64,000 bases of DNA from Phymatolithon calcareum (GCA_977006965.1 OZ345370.1:868001-932000), one strand, 5' to 3'; shown: positions 1 to 10,889, numbered from the stretch's first letter. Numbers and translations: made by a program. The notes: generated by a model from the sequence alone, not told the origin.

Positions 1-554
1 GCAGAAGCAGCTGCACAAAACTGTTGGGAACAGGTCGGAGATGCTATGCTACAGTAAATTTATGCCATGGTTAGGCAGTACGCATGCCGAGACCGGGCTG
101 TAAATGAACATAACGAGAAGCTGCTATATCGTGTCCATGAGTCCTGTTGTACTCTTGCTCGACGAAATCTCAATAATATAATTCAAACTACTGTACATCC
201 CGACAGATGTCACGCAAGAACAATAGGGCCCGAATAGCATTGAGTGAGCAACTCCACGGGACTGAAAGGCTGGCTTCCGTTATACAAGGCCGCACTCGCG
301 GTGGACTAAAAATTCGCGACATACTCTTCCTTGTCGCAAAGATATTTTTAACCGTCGCTGGCACAAATTGGTACGTGCGTTCAGGGCCAAGGTCAACCTC
401 AATAGACTTCCTTCATTCCTTCCTGCCTTCGTCCGCCTTGACCGCATCTCCATGTGCACCTGTTTGCATTTAACTTCTCTCTCCCGAGAAGAAAATCAGG
501 ATGAACAAGTAAGAAAAATACCGCGGAGCATATTGCCTACCACATCTCTCCCCA
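1..554. other. intergenic, nothing recognised
   Basis: Only short open frames without recognisable domains occur here. I see no RNA gene or repeat. The last part is presumably the 5' flank of the gene starting at 555. Confidence 0.4.
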
Positions 555-1430
555 ATGTCTCAACGAGGAGAACATTCGCCCGCCCTAATGGCCACAGCCC
601 TCAAAGCCATCTTCAGTCCATTCTGCAAACCGCAAACCGACGAAATTTACGCAACAATCTCCAAACACATCACCCACAGCACACTTCACAACCCCAATAC
701 CTCCACAACTGAAGAAAGCATTCAACAGTACCAAGCTCAAATTGACAACTTTCTCAAAATACGCAGCACAGTCATCAAGAATACTTTCATCGCTCGCCGC
801 CGCCGCCGCACAACCTCACAAAACACCATCACACGTCGCACCTCCACACACACAGCCGCCGCAGTGCTCCACCAGGAGCGCACCCTCGCCCTCGAACTGC
901 AATCCCATCTCCCTCAACTGCACGCTGAAAACGCCTCTATCGCCCGTCTCCTCCTGCAGGTGTCCGAGAATGCCCCGCCGGGCACAGTGCTGCATGAACG
1001 CCATCTCGGCCCCGTATCCTCCCTTCCTGACGCGTTTGCCTTCTGGACCCTATCCTTCGACAAAGAGTTATCCTCCGCCGTCGCCCACCATCCCACAGAC
1101 GTCGAAACAGAAGCCAATCGCGCCGCAACCGAACGAAAGAATGCCGAACTTGCACAGCTCCGTGCACGTACCGGCCACTCTCAACTACACTTTGCCGACC
1201 TTCCGCGCATCCTCAAGAATCGCATCTCGGCGCATGCATCGAACGCACGACGTGTCACACGGCTTGCGGTGGCACGTCGGGAGTTTCGCGCTGCACGGGT
1301 TGTGCAGAGACGTTTTGCACTCGAGGCGGCAAAGGTCGCACTGGCGCTCATTCGTACCGCACCGCCTTCTCCAACGCCGGATGATGCGCTTTCTTACGCA
1401 CGGGCATCGCATGCCGCGCCTGCGGCGTAG
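555..1430 (+). CDS. hypothetical Ala/Arg/His-rich helical protein
   Basis: An open frame of 291 residues starts at an ATG. I do not recognise a family. The first third is polar and carries a run of basic residues (ARRRRR, about residue 80). The remainder is rich in Ala, Leu, Arg and Glu and looks largely alpha-helical, ending in Ala/Pro-rich sequence. There is no signal peptide or membrane segment. A second long frame (742-1473) overlaps in another phase. I preferred this one because its composition is that of a helical protein, whereas the other is Pro/Ser/His/Arg-rich like a shadow frame. It stands alone, about 930 bp upstream of the ATPase gene on the same strand. A regulatory or structural role cannot be told from sequence. 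Confidence 0.55.
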   Translation: MSQRGEHSPALMATALKAIFSPFCKPQTDEIYATISKHITHSTLHNPNTSTTEESIQQYQAQIDNFLKIRSTVIKNTFIARRRRRTTSQNTITRRTSTHTAAAVLHQERTLALELQSHLPQLHAENASIARLLLQVSENAPPGTVLHERHLGPVSSLPDAFAFWTLSFDKELSSAVAHHPTDVETEANRAATERKNAELAQLRARTGHSQLHFADLPRILKNRISAHASNARRVTRLAVARREFRAARVVQRRFALEAAKVALALIRTAPPSPTPDDALSYARASHAAPAA

Positions 1431-2361
1431 CCGTAACTGTAATTGTGAAGTTATGATGCTGCGGGCAGTGTAGTCGCCTTTTGAGGGACGGTTATGAGGG
1501 CGTGCGGCGTGGGAGGAAGATTTTTCGTCGAGGTTCTTTTGTTGCCGACGTTGGGTGATTCATGATGCTGGAGGCAAGAGAAGGTTGGCGATGTACGGTA
1601 GGATACGAGTCGATGATTGCTTTACGTAATCGAGTGCGCTTGAGAATGCAAGGCGATACGTGATGATTCTGTTGACGATGGCTGGAGATTTGCCCTTCGT
1701 TGTCCGGCTTGATCTTTTCCATCCGGTCTGATACTGTTCGAGGCCGGTCTTCGTTAATCATTTGCGACACATATGTGCCAACGTAGCCGCGTTTTCGGCT
1801 AGCATGCGCCTACTTCATTTTTTCATGCTTGGTAAGCTGGCGAACAGTGTCATGGTGTCATTCCCTTCATTACGCTTCAAGCACTATCCGTCGCGTCGAA
1901 GCAGTTATACAAGAGTTTGCTTGTTACGTGTGTTTTGTCTTTGATTTATTGCAGTCACATATCCGATGTGCCAAAAACTGGCATATGCCGTGCCCTTTCC
2001 TTGCCCAGTGCCCATCGGGAATTAAATTCCTGTCACCACAACATTCTTTCAATGCAAAAATTCCCAACTTTGGTTTCCGGTCGCTCTGAAATTTTTCGTA
2101 TCTAAACGATGTAGTGGCTTCTTTTCCCGCGACCATTCTACTCGATGACCGCGGGCTCTGCCCAGACATAGACTTTTACGTGGAATCCTGGGCATCATAC
2201 CGAAGTGCAGCCTGTGCACGCGCGGTCTCCTTCCCTCTCCACGTTCGTCACTACTCCTTCTGTCCATGTTCCCGCTCATGGTCGCAACGGCAGTTTCTTG
2301 ATGATCAAAGTCCTCTATTTACCCAAATCTTCAAGTCCTTCAGCGCGCATATAACGCTGTC
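1431..2361. other. intergenic, nothing recognised
   Basis: No coding frame in this stretch has a recognisable domain. It should include the promoter and 5' UTR of the ATPase gene that begins at 2362. Confidence 0.4.
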
Positions 2362-5300
2362 ATGGACGTCCGAATACCCATTGAACCCGACATTGAGCCC
2401 GGAGCTCCCCCACACGATACTTCACCTTCCAACAACAACATCCACACCCGGACATGGATGCACAAAGTGTCTGTCGAAGATGCCGCTCGCAGTCTAGACA
2501 CCGATATTGCTAGCGGCCTTAACTCCCACACCGTCACGGAGCGACGCACGAAATATGGACCAAACATTCTCCCAAAGCCACGCCGGCGACCGCTGTGGAG
2601 GGATCTCTTGCGCAACTTCACCGACCTTTTCTCTCTCATGCTGCAATTTGCCGCCATTCTTTGTCTCATCGCGTACGTTATTGAACCCACCGATGTGTCC
2701 AACGCCTTTCTCGGTGGATTTCTCTATCTTGTCGTTATTGTCACATCACTCTTTGCCTTCTTTCAGCAATACAAATCGGACCAAACGCTCCGCGAATTTC
2801 GCAACTTCCTTCCTCCGAAAGCAACCGTCGTTCGTGACGGTGGTCGCGTCCAGGTTATTCCAGCCACGGATCTTGTTGTTGGTGATATCGTCAAGATTAA
2901 ACTTGGCGACAAAATCCCAGCTGATATCCGAATCGTGAAGAACTCGCAACTTCGTGTCGATAACTCTTCGCTTACGGGTGAAAGTGATCCGCTCAGCATC
3001 AGCGTGCACATGACCTCCGAAGACCCTCTTGAGACAAAGAATTTGTCGTTCTTCGGCTGTCTCGCTGTGGATGGCACTGCGGAAGGCATTGTCATTGCTA
3101 CAGGTGAGAATACCATTTTTGGTAGAATTGTGCAACTCACCACAGAAGGCAGTGCAGATGATAACCAGACTACCTTGCAAATTGATATGCATCACTTTGT
3201 TGTCAATACGGCGGTGTTTTCCTTCGGTGTTGGTCTTATTTTCTTCGTCGCCGGTCTTCTGAACAGGACAAAGCTTATCCATAACCTTGTTTACAGCATT
3301 GGCATTATTGTCAGTAATGTTCCAGAAGGCCTGATTGCTACTGTGACTGTTGCCCTTACGGCTTCTGCTCATCGAATGGCGGATCGGAATGTTTTGGTCA
3401 AGAAGCTGGATGCTATTGAATCATTGGGTTCGAGTACAGTTATATGCTCTGATAAGACTGGTACTCTTACGCGGAATCGCATGCACGTCTCTCATGTCTA
3501 CTATGCTGACCGCAGCGAAAGTGTTGATGCGGAATGGATGGGTCAAGTGAAAGGCGCTTTATCCTCGTCAGTACAAACTTGTTTCGATGCTCTGTTGTTC
3601 GGAGCAACAAATTGCTCTACAGCTGTGTTTGACGATATTGATATGAGGAACAATCCCGACAAGCCAATTGAAGACCGTGTTGTATCTGGTGATGCATCAG
3701 AAGCGGGCATTTTAAGGTTTGTCGAGAGAATACAAAATGTTGAGGCCGTGCGTAAGGATTGCAAACTGCTTGCTAATATTCCTTTCAATTCAACAAACAA
3801 GTATATGGTAACCATGAACTTCAATGAACCGGAAGAGATTACTCTTCGAGTGGTCATGAAAGGCGCTCCAGAACGGATTCTCGGCAATTGCACAATGATC
3901 TTGACATCGGATGGACATCAGCCGTTCACAGACGAAAGGAGAAGTACTATCGAGCATGAAGTTGAGCGGTTGGCAAACGCAGGTGAACGTGTACTCGGTT
4001 TTGCTGAATTGGACATGTCTCCGCAAGAAACAAGTCGTTTTCTATTCGAGAACCAGGATGAAATACCGCGGGAGAAGATTCCTGTCCAAAACCTGACATT
4101 TGTCGGGCTCATTTCACTGAAAGACCCGCCACGTCTAGGAGTCGACCATGCAGTCAAAAAATGCAGATCAGCAGGGCTACGAGCTATCATGATTACAGGA
4201 GATCACCCGGGCACAGCACGGTCTATAGCAAAGCAGGTTGGATTGATCACACTGCCGATTGTAAGCTTGCATGATCCAAACCGAATGGAGCTTGCGGTCG
4301 ATGACATCGGCACTCCTCGTCGAATTCCTAGTGCGATTGTTGCCAGCGGCTCGGACATTCCACAATTCTCACAGGATGACTGGGACAGGTTATTTGCACA
4401 CGACGAAATCGTATTTGCGCGCACTTCGCCGGAGCAGAAACTAATTATTGTCAAGGAGCTGCAGCGAATGAAAGAAGTCGTCGCTGTAACTGGGGATGGC
4501 GTGAACGATGCACCAGCGCTTAAGCAGGCTGACACCGGCATTGCGATGGGCGAATCTGGGTCCGAGGTGTCCAAAGAGGCTGCAGATATTGTCCTTCTGG
4601 ACGATAATTTCACCTCTATTGTGAGTGGTGTTGAAGAAGGACGACTGATTTTTGACAACTTGAAAAAGTCCATCGCGTACAGTCTCACTTCCAATGTACC
4701 GCAATTGATGCCGTTTGTGGCATTTGTGCTGCTGCATATTCCAGTGCCACTGACGACCATCCTTGTGTTATCGATTGACCTTGGAACCGACATTTTCCCC
4801 GCCATTTCACTGGCTTACGAAAAACCGGAGAGTGATCTTATGGATCGACCTCCACGGGACGCCCAGAAAGAGCGACTGTTGAACCCACGACTGATTTCAT
4901 ATGCGCTGTTCCAACTGGGAATGATCCAAAGTTTAGCTGGCTTTTTTGCATACTTTTGTGTCATGTACGACTATGGCTTCTCACCAAGCGCACTCATCGG
5001 ACTCGATCACAAGGGCAGATTCGGGTCACAGAAGCTGGCAGATCAGCGATGGTTGTATGCCGCGCAGACCAGAGATGGGGGTTTCGGCTACGAGGCGGCT
5101 TGGTTTTCGAAACAAAACAGTCGATTCAAGCCTTACTTCAAGACGGCGAGGCCTGGCTTCGTCGAGCAGAGGCAGGAGTTATTTTCCTCTTTAAAGCCGA
5201 CAACGACCGCTACGGCAGGCAATGCAACACTGTTTACGAACCAGTTTAACAACATGATCAAGATAATTGGGCGTGAAACGGGGCTTCCAGCGTGCCAGGA

Positions 5301-5859
5301 TTTTGTTTGCCAGATTGGAGGTATCAAAGCTCGTAACAAGAACGCATGTTTCGACCCGAAGCAAAACCCAGGCGCGGTCGTTCTACTGAATACCACTTCC
5401 GATGCAAGGAAACGTAGAAAAGGTCGCTGGCCGAAAGGCTGTTTTCGCATGTGGACGCCACCTGAGGAGGCGGAAGTATTGAAATATGCACAAACTGCTT
5501 TTTTCGCCGCCATTGTTGTGGCTCAGGCGTTTACAGTTTTTGCATGCAAGACTCGAATTCTGAGTTTATTCCAACATGGAAACAACAATAATGTGCTCGT
5601 TTTTTCAATCGTACTCGAGTTTGCGGTTGCGCTAACAATTATCTACGTCCCGGTTTTCCAGAATGGACTGGGAACACGACCCATCAAATTTTGGCATTGG
5701 CTTCCTGGTGTTCCATTCGGCATTTTCATCATTGTTTACGACGAAATAAGAAAGTGGTTAATACGCCAAGACTTGTATGCGCCGTGCAAGGGGAATGACG
5801 ACGACTTGACTTTGGTCAGAAAATGCGCTCGTTGGACTCATCGTTCCACGTTATGGTGA
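2362..5859 (+). CDS. P2C-type P-type ATPase, Na+/K+-ATPase alpha-like
   Basis: This 1165-residue protein is a cation pump of the P-type II family that exchanges cations across the plasma membrane at the cost of ATP. Visible motifs are SLTGES in the actuator domain, NVPEGL in M4, the phosphorylation site CSDKTGTLT with D364, TGDHPGTA, and the hinge TGDGVNDAP near residues 710-718. In M5-M6, SNVPQLMPF is followed by SIDLGTDIFPAISLAYE, which is the Na+/K+-ATPase (P2C) signature and retains both M6 aspartates. At the M5 position where animal pumps carry the ion-binding Glu779 this protein has Gln (Q781). The luminal M7-M8 loop, about residues 870-1040, is much longer than the roughly 60 residues of animal pumps. 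The C terminus keeps the VYDEIRKW type motif. Animal-type beta subunits are not seen nearby. The first ATG gives a cytosolic N terminus of expected size. Ion specificity is uncertain. Confidence 0.95.
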   Translation: MDVRIPIEPDIEPGAPPHDTSPSNNNIHTRTWMHKVSVEDAARSLDTDIASGLNSHTVTERRTKYGPNILPKPRRRPLWRDLLRNFTDLFSLMLQFAAILCLIAYVIEPTDVSNAFLGGFLYLVVIVTSLFAFFQQYKSDQTLREFRNFLPPKATVVRDGGRVQVIPATDLVVGDIVKIKLGDKIPADIRIVKNSQLRVDNSSLTGESDPLSISVHMTSEDPLETKNLSFFGCLAVDGTAEGIVIATGENTIFGRIVQLTTEGSADDNQTTLQIDMHHFVVNTAVFSFGVGLIFFVAGLLNRTKLIHNLVYSIGIIVSNVPEGLIATVTVALTASAHRMADRNVLVKKLDAIESLGSSTVICSDKTGTLTRNRMHVSHVYYADRSESVDAEWMGQVKGALSSSVQTCFDALLFGATNCSTAVFDDIDMRNNPDKPIEDRVVSGDASEAGILRFVERIQNVEAVRKDCKLLANIPFNSTNKYMVTMNFNEPEEITLRVVMKGAPERILGNCTMILTSDGHQPFTDERRSTIEHEVERLANAGERVLGFAELDMSPQETSRFLFENQDEIPREKIPVQNLTFVGLISLKDPPRLGVDHAVKKCRSAGLRAIMITGDHPGTARSIAKQVGLITLPIVSLHDPNRMELAVDDIGTPRRIPSAIVASGSDIPQFSQDDWDRLFAHDEIVFARTSPEQKLIIVKELQRMKEVVAVTGDGVNDAPALKQADTGIAMGESGSEVSKEAADIVLLDDNFTSIVSGVEEGRLIFDNLKKSIAYSLTSNVPQLMPFVAFVLLHIPVPLTTILVLSIDLGTDIFPAISLAYEKPESDLMDRPPRDAQKERLLNPRLISYALFQLGMIQSLAGFFAYFCVMYDYGFSPSALIGLDHKGRFGSQKLADQRWLYAAQTRDGGFGYEAAWFSKQNSRFKPYFKTARPGFVEQRQELFSSLKPTTTATAGNATLFTNQFNNMIKIIGRETGLPACQDFVCQIGGIKARNKNACFDPKQNPGAVVLLNTTSDARKRRKGRWPKGCFRMWTPPEEAEVLKYAQTAFFAAIVVAQAFTVFACKTRILSLFQHGNNNNVLVFSIVLEFAVALTIIYVPVFQNGLGTRPIKFWHWLPGVPFGIFIIVYDEIRKWLIRQDLYAPCKGNDDDLTLVRKCARWTHRSTLW

Positions 5860-6153
5860 GGTTCTGACGTTGGAGGCCGAGTGCATTTCTGGTGCACACT
5901 GGCCCCACGGAATAAAATTTAAATAAGTAGGTGAACAGTAAAGATTAGTTTTCTCAGGACCCTCCTTGGGATTCCGCTGCTTTAGTGGAGCGTCGAGAAT
6001 GCGGCCGTCCTTGACCAAACAATGACTAGTGTAGGGCTGATTCTTGTCCATCGCCTCGTTTACAGCGTGCACTTTCAAATAGCGTTCCTCGGATCCTATT
6101 ACGTATTTTGGAAGCTCAGGTACAGAATTTGAGTTTGATCCGTACTCGAACAT
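5851..6153 (-). CDS. possible small protein, unrecognised
   Basis: An ATG-initiated frame of 100 residues runs tail-to-tail with the ATPase gene and overlaps its last 9 bases. The first 60 residues (including the segment ERYLKVHAVNEAM) look like real protein; the last 40 are Pro/Asn-rich and could be 3' UTR read through a missed splice site. A weakly similar segment (EQYLKAHFVNESL) is encoded at about 11160-11210 on the plus strand, which could mean a small gene family or chance. No function can be assigned. Confidence 0.25.
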   Translation of the reverse strand: MFEYGSNSNSVPELPKYVIGSEERYLKVHAVNEAMDKNQPYTSHCLVKDGRILDAPLKQRNPKEGPEKTNLYCSPTYLNFIPWGQCAPEMHSASNVRTSP

Positions 6154-7334
6154 CAGTCAAATAATGGAACCATATGAGATCTGATTTCAACACTGGCGTT
6201 ATTGCAATTCTTGGAGGGGAAACGTATCCTTAAACAACTCAAAGTGCGCGAGAGAAGTCGCCTCGTGCAGATCAGCAACAAATCTACTTTTGACGCAAGC
6301 TTTCGTCCTTTCTGCACTGCACTACGCCCCATGTCACAAAAGTCGACATATCTGATACCGCTCGTCCACACAAGGCGAAGATCGGCCTTCCGCCGATGCC
6401 TCCCCTGTCAGGTACTGCTGCACCACGGCTGTTGTCAACATTTTAGATTTAAAAGCCGTCGCGCAACATTTGCAACTGGTCACCATCTTTGTCGCACATA
6501 ATCACGCGATGTGTAGCAGAAGTCAAGGTCCTTGCATGGGCATGCCTATCCCCGTCGTCGTACATCAGAGGGCCATCTCAAGGCTTGCGGCACTGAGCCT
6601 TCAACCTTCTCACTGCAGCTCCATTGGCATTTCCTCGGCCAAGCACATGGCTCCTTATCCGATGTGCTGGATCGCTAGACCTCACATTCTTCGTAATCCA
6701 TCGAAGAGCAGAAATCGAAAGCAGAAGAGCCATTCTGTATTTCCTTGTATTTATTTTGCCTCTTCCCTGAAGGCATTAGCATAATGTTCTATCTCTAGAG
6801 AGATTTAGAGAGTATCGCGCGCCTGAAGAGAACGACAATCGACAAGGGTGTGGCTTTTTGCTTGCTCCATGAGGGGGAAGAAATACCACATGGTTACGCC
6901 GCAATGTCTAGTGCAACTATCGCTTGACATCGGAAACCGCAGGCACTGATCATATATTTGAAGGCGATGGGCCTGTACTGATTCTGTTGATGCCAGTGTA
7001 CAAATCGAGTCCTCGCCAAACGCATATGCTCTCTCAAACTTCGTTGAAACTCTGAAAAAGCTTGTTTATGCTACTGTCAATGTCTATCCCGGGACTCGAG
7101 GAGCGAGGTTGAGTCGCTGTCCATCCTATCTCTGCAAAATGCTGTGTTGGTATACTTGCAGTCAATGCAAGAGGTCTAATGCTCGTCGCTTACAGGTCAG
7201 GCTAAGGCAACGGATGTTTTTAGGCTTGGAGTACCTTGGACGAGTGCTCCCGTTCAGCAGCGCTTACAAACTTTACAACATTCAGAAGCACTATACTTCA
7301 CCAGCCCGCTACGGACTATCAACTATCAATTTCC
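6154..7334. other. intergenic, nothing recognised
   Basis: Several short frames occur on both strands, none with a recognisable domain or convincing start. The right end is the 3' flank of the minus-strand TSA-like gene. Confidence 0.4.
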
Positions 7335-8081
7335 TTAAGCATAAGGATCATTTTCAGGCTTCCACTTGATGCTACATCCAATCGAAGGTTTGGCATTCGT
7401 TACAGGTTCTCCTCCCGCTGCCAATTTCTCCATAGCGTCAATTAGCGATTTCCCACTGGTACGTTTGCGGTTTCCTGGACGGGAGTCATCGAACTGGCCA
7501 CTACACAAGCGAAAAAAACAGTTGTTAGTTGCGGTTCAGAGAGTACAACGCAAGACCGGATAAGCAACGTACTGATAAAAGAGTTTCAAGTTTCCGTCGA
7601 AGAGGAAAATATCTGGAGTGCACACCGCTTTGTAGTCCAAGGCCGCCTTTTGCGTGGGGTCATACAGGTATTTGAAAGTTGAAAAAACGCTTCCTGCCAG
7701 ATCCTTCATCTTTTCAGGGGAATCGGCAGGATAGTTGTCGACATCGTTGGACGAAATGCCGACCATGCCGATCCCAAGTTCCTTTGCCTTTTTCCCAGCG
7801 TCCGCAAGCCCTGACTGAATGCTTATCACGAAAGGACAGTGATTGCACATGAAAACGACCAACAATCCTTTCTCTCCTCGAACGTCATTTCGAGTCACAG
7901 TGTTCCCAGTCAGCGGTTCCACAAGAGCAAAATCTGGGGCTACGGTCTCGGAACTCAACTTTTTTGAAGCCGTTTTCACCATCTTTGGGGTTTCGCACCA
8001 CCGGAAAGAACGATAAGGGAGAGAAGGTCGCAATGTCAGAGGAATCGTTGCGATAAAGGATGAGGAGCAAAATCTCGTCAT
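7335..8081 (-). CDS. AhpC/TSA-like thioredoxin-fold protein (two exons)
   Basis: The protein belongs to the thioredoxin-like family with the CNHCP active-site motif, presumed thiol reductases or peroxidases. Exon 1 (8081-7573) holds APDFALVEPLTG, VVFMCNHCPFV, GISSNDVDNYPADSPEKM and CTPDIFLFDGNLKLFY. Reading on, the frame leaves the family pattern, but removing 7501-7572 (72 nt, donor GTACGT, acceptor TGTGTAG) joins it in phase to exon 2 (7500-7335). Exon 2 begins GQFDDSRPGN and ends near KPSIGCSIKWK, exactly as the family does. Two starts are possible. Met at 7982 gives a bare catalytic domain of about 190 residues. Met at 8081 adds 33 residues rich in Ser, Arg and hydrophobics with almost no acids, resembling an organelle presequence; I chose this one tentatively. 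It is divergent from the LENG8-like gene. Confidence 0.85.
7501..7572 (-). other. spliceosomal intron of the TSA-like gene
   Basis: The 72-nt intron begins GTACGT and ends TGTGTAG on the minus strand. Its removal restores a conserved block (YHGQFDDSRPGN) across the junction. Confidence 0.8.
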
Positions 8082-8127
8082 TAAGTACTGCAGTGTCCGG
8101 ATTCGAATGCTCTGGAATCCCGACACT

Positions 8128-8269
8128 GATTGGGATTCTTGCACAGGGATTCCAATCATTTCAGGTGTTATCTCCCGATACAGATGGCTATTTATTGGTG
8201 GAGAGAACAGCTACAACACGAACAGGTCAATGATTGGCTGTGGAGCCACGTAAAGATTTATGATTGGCT
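8128..8269. promoter_or_regulatory. cluster of CCAAT-type boxes in a divergent promoter
   Basis: Four copies of ATTGG (reverse of CCAAT) lie at about 8129, 8194, 8233 and 8263, two of them as GATTGGCT. They sit between the minus-strand TSA-like gene and the plus-strand LENG8-like gene. CCAAT boxes are bound by NF-Y in eukaryotes; a role as a shared promoter element is inferred. Confidence 0.3.
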
Positions 8270-8645
8270 ATTTATGGCAAAAATATGAATGATTTTTGAC
8301 AGCTTGCATATAGGTTCATTTGTTCTCAGTAAACGGGTTTTCAGTTAAGGAATGAATCAGTTTTCATTGCCAGTATGAAAAGCCTCTGAACCTATGATTT
8401 GATATCAGAGGCCACCGGTTGCCGCCACCCACTTTCTTTTTGAGCGACTGTCATCGTCCCAGTAACAGGACAGACTCTAAGCCAAATTTGTTGCTTTCGA
8501 GCCAAGTACCACCGCCCAACCTTGCGGCGCTGCCGCCGCACATCCTTTCCCCGACTGAAGATTTAAGTTACGTTAACGAGCATACATTGCTATTAGAAAC
8601 TCCTCTCTCCTGTGGTAAAGCAAAACGAAACCAAAAACCGAATTC

Positions 8646-10889
8646 ATGTTGGCCCCCGAAAACTGGTCCCTCTGGGACGAACATACCGACGAGTCCGGCC
8701 GACGTTTTCTCTCCAATCGCAACACTGGGGAAACAAAATGGCTCTGGCAGAAGTGGGATCTTGATGGCCAGCTCTTTTGCGAAAACATTCGCACGAAGGA
8801 GCGTCTCTGGCAAAGCGAAATGGTGCCGGCACAAAAAGTGGAAACTGGCGTTGCGACTCAAACTGAAATAGCCATGTTCATGAACCGAAGTGACCCGCCT
8901 TCTCCAACTGCAAATCAGGCATTGCTGCAGTACCAGCAACAGAACCAAGCATCTATCTCTGGCGGTTATTACGCTACCGGGAACGGTGTACCTCATCAGT
9001 ATCCTCATCAGCAGTTCCCTGGACAGGGTCATCCGACCCAAGGACACCATGGTCACTCCAATGCCGGAGGGCATGCATCTTATGCTGCAGTTACCGCTGC
9101 AGGCGCTGCCCAGGCAAACGGCTCAGTTAATGGTCATCATTTCGTACAGCAACATGCACCGGCTTCAACGCTTGCAATGGCACCGCAGATTGGATACAAT
9201 GGTGGTGCCTATATACAACAGTCACTAGCGTCGGTGAACCAAATACCGCCAGGGCGCTCACCATGGAACCAAACCCCCTATCAGGCATCAGAACCGCAGC
9301 GCGAACTTCTCGTACAGCCCCCTGACGATTTCGAAAGTAATACCCAGGACGCACGTCCCTCGGGTGCTGGGCTGCAGTGGAATACGCCATCAAATTCGAT
9401 GAATCCCCAAAATGTGGTCCATCACGCTCGTAGTTTTCGTCAAGATCCCTCCTACAATGCCCATTCCTTCCGCGAAAAGGCTCTCAATGCGAAGCGCAGC
9501 GCGGAAAATGTCTATAATCAGCATGGCAAGGGTCGTTTCTGGCACACTGATAACACTAAGAATATTTCCAAACGTAGCAAGTTCTCGGACGCGCGAAACA
9601 ACAGCGCTGACACTAATCAGTGGATTCAAATTAACCCAAAGCCCCTCTCGAAAACTAACACTCGTCCTCTTGTGCGACATACTTTTCGTCCAAAACCCGC
9701 GCCCCTAGTTGCAGACACTGTTCCGGTTCGGCGACGCGACTCAAAATTCCGCCCCACATCGGCATCGGCCAGAGCGCTATTACATTCTTCTAAATGTTCT
9801 CTCTCGGGAAAGGTGGCCCTCATGCACGATCGAGACTTTGCACTGGCTACTAAACAAAGTCAAAATCCTGATACGGTACGTTACGATGGATTTGACGAAG
9901 AAGAATTTGATTGCGACCCGGTTGTTGGACTCTGTCAAACGGTGGAGAAAGACTTTTTACGTCTCACTTCCGCCCCGAAGCCTGCTGACGTGCGCCCACC
10001 GGAAATCTTGAAGAAGGCTCTGAAGAATGTCAAGTCTCGTTGGAAATACCAAGAGGCTGACTATGACTGGATTTGTCGACAACTCAAGAGTATCCGACAA
10101 GACTACAAAGTTCAGCATGTGGACAGTAGCGACACGCTAGATGCATATGAAACTCACGCTCGCCTCGCTCTCGAAAACGGAGATCTGGGAGAATTCAACA
10201 CTTGCGTTGCACAGGCACAGAGCCTATACGAGAAGGTTGAACGGGCGGAAATCGTGAAAGACGAGTTTTGTGCATACCGCATTTTGTACAATCTGCTGGT
10301 AGGCGCCAGTGAATGGGAGCAGTCCAAACTACTCACGCAGTTCTCTGTGAGAGAACGAAAACGAGTGGCTACCAGATTCGCGCTTGATGTTCGACAAGCG
10401 TTTTTGTCTAATAATTACCATTTGTTTTTTGTTCTTTGCGCAAACACGCCTCCGAGAACTATGGTGTCGTTCTTGCTTGACCTCCTAGCTCCGGTCATAC
10501 GGTCTCGCGCTCTGGCAACATTTGCCGTTGCATATGGCCCTACGACATTACCCTTAAACTTCATCCTCCTTGAACTGGGGTGGAAAGACCCTCTGGATCT
10601 CGACGATGAGATGGGTAATGACTCATCCTCTGCACGTGCGTCACCGGAGAGGGAGAAGGCTATGAAGAAGCACTTCAAACTCCTCGGCGTGCGTAAGGAA
10701 CCGGTGTGGGTGAAGAACGCGCTATCCTTCTTGATTGGGATCAATGGCGTATTTGAAGTGGGCGACAAAGGCCTTCCGCCAGGAATGAGTGGAGTCGTGC
10801 TTAACTGCAAAGCAACAAAGCAAAAAGGTGTCCTTATTGGCGGACAAACGGGCCTGATCACGCACGCGGGAGCAAGTTCCAATAGATAG
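8646..10889 (+). CDS. SAC3/GANP family protein, LENG8/THP3 type, with WW domain
   Basis: A 747-residue nuclear protein. Residues about 6-32 form a WW-like module (ENWSLWDEH then RRFLSNRNTGETKW). Residues 70-400 are low-complexity Gln/Asn/Gly/His/Ser-rich sequence with several basic patches. From about residue 430 the SAC3/GANP domain starts with EKDFLRLTSAPKPADVRP, followed by LKSIRQDYKVQHV, ETHARLALENGDLGEFNTC and FCAYRILYNLL. These match human LENG8 and yeast Thp3, which act with the Csn12 and TREX-2-like machinery in mRNA biogenesis. The C-terminal 90 residues are a family-untypical tail. It is divergent from the TSA-like gene. The start is the first ATG and leaves the WW module at the N terminus. 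Confidence 0.88.
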   Translation: MLAPENWSLWDEHTDESGRRFLSNRNTGETKWLWQKWDLDGQLFCENIRTKERLWQSEMVPAQKVETGVATQTEIAMFMNRSDPPSPTANQALLQYQQQNQASISGGYYATGNGVPHQYPHQQFPGQGHPTQGHHGHSNAGGHASYAAVTAAGAAQANGSVNGHHFVQQHAPASTLAMAPQIGYNGGAYIQQSLASVNQIPPGRSPWNQTPYQASEPQRELLVQPPDDFESNTQDARPSGAGLQWNTPSNSMNPQNVVHHARSFRQDPSYNAHSFREKALNAKRSAENVYNQHGKGRFWHTDNTKNISKRSKFSDARNNSADTNQWIQINPKPLSKTNTRPLVRHTFRPKPAPLVADTVPVRRRDSKFRPTSASARALLHSSKCSLSGKVALMHDRDFALATKQSQNPDTVRYDGFDEEEFDCDPVVGLCQTVEKDFLRLTSAPKPADVRPPEILKKALKNVKSRWKYQEADYDWICRQLKSIRQDYKVQHVDSSDTLDAYETHARLALENGDLGEFNTCVAQAQSLYEKVERAEIVKDEFCAYRILYNLLVGASEWEQSKLLTQFSVRERKRVATRFALDVRQAFLSNNYHLFFVLCANTPPRTMVSFLLDLLAPVIRSRALATFAVAYGPTTLPLNFILLELGWKDPLDLDDEMGNDSSSARASPEREKAMKKHFKLLGVRKEPVWVKNALSFLIGINGVFEVGDKGLPPGMSGVVLNCKATKQKGVLIGGQTGLITHAGASSNR

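Noticed and set aside
742-1473. Long plus-strand frame overlapping the hypothetical gene at 555-1430
   Set aside because: Pro/Ser/His/Arg-rich shadow composition; no domain; the other phase looks more protein-like.
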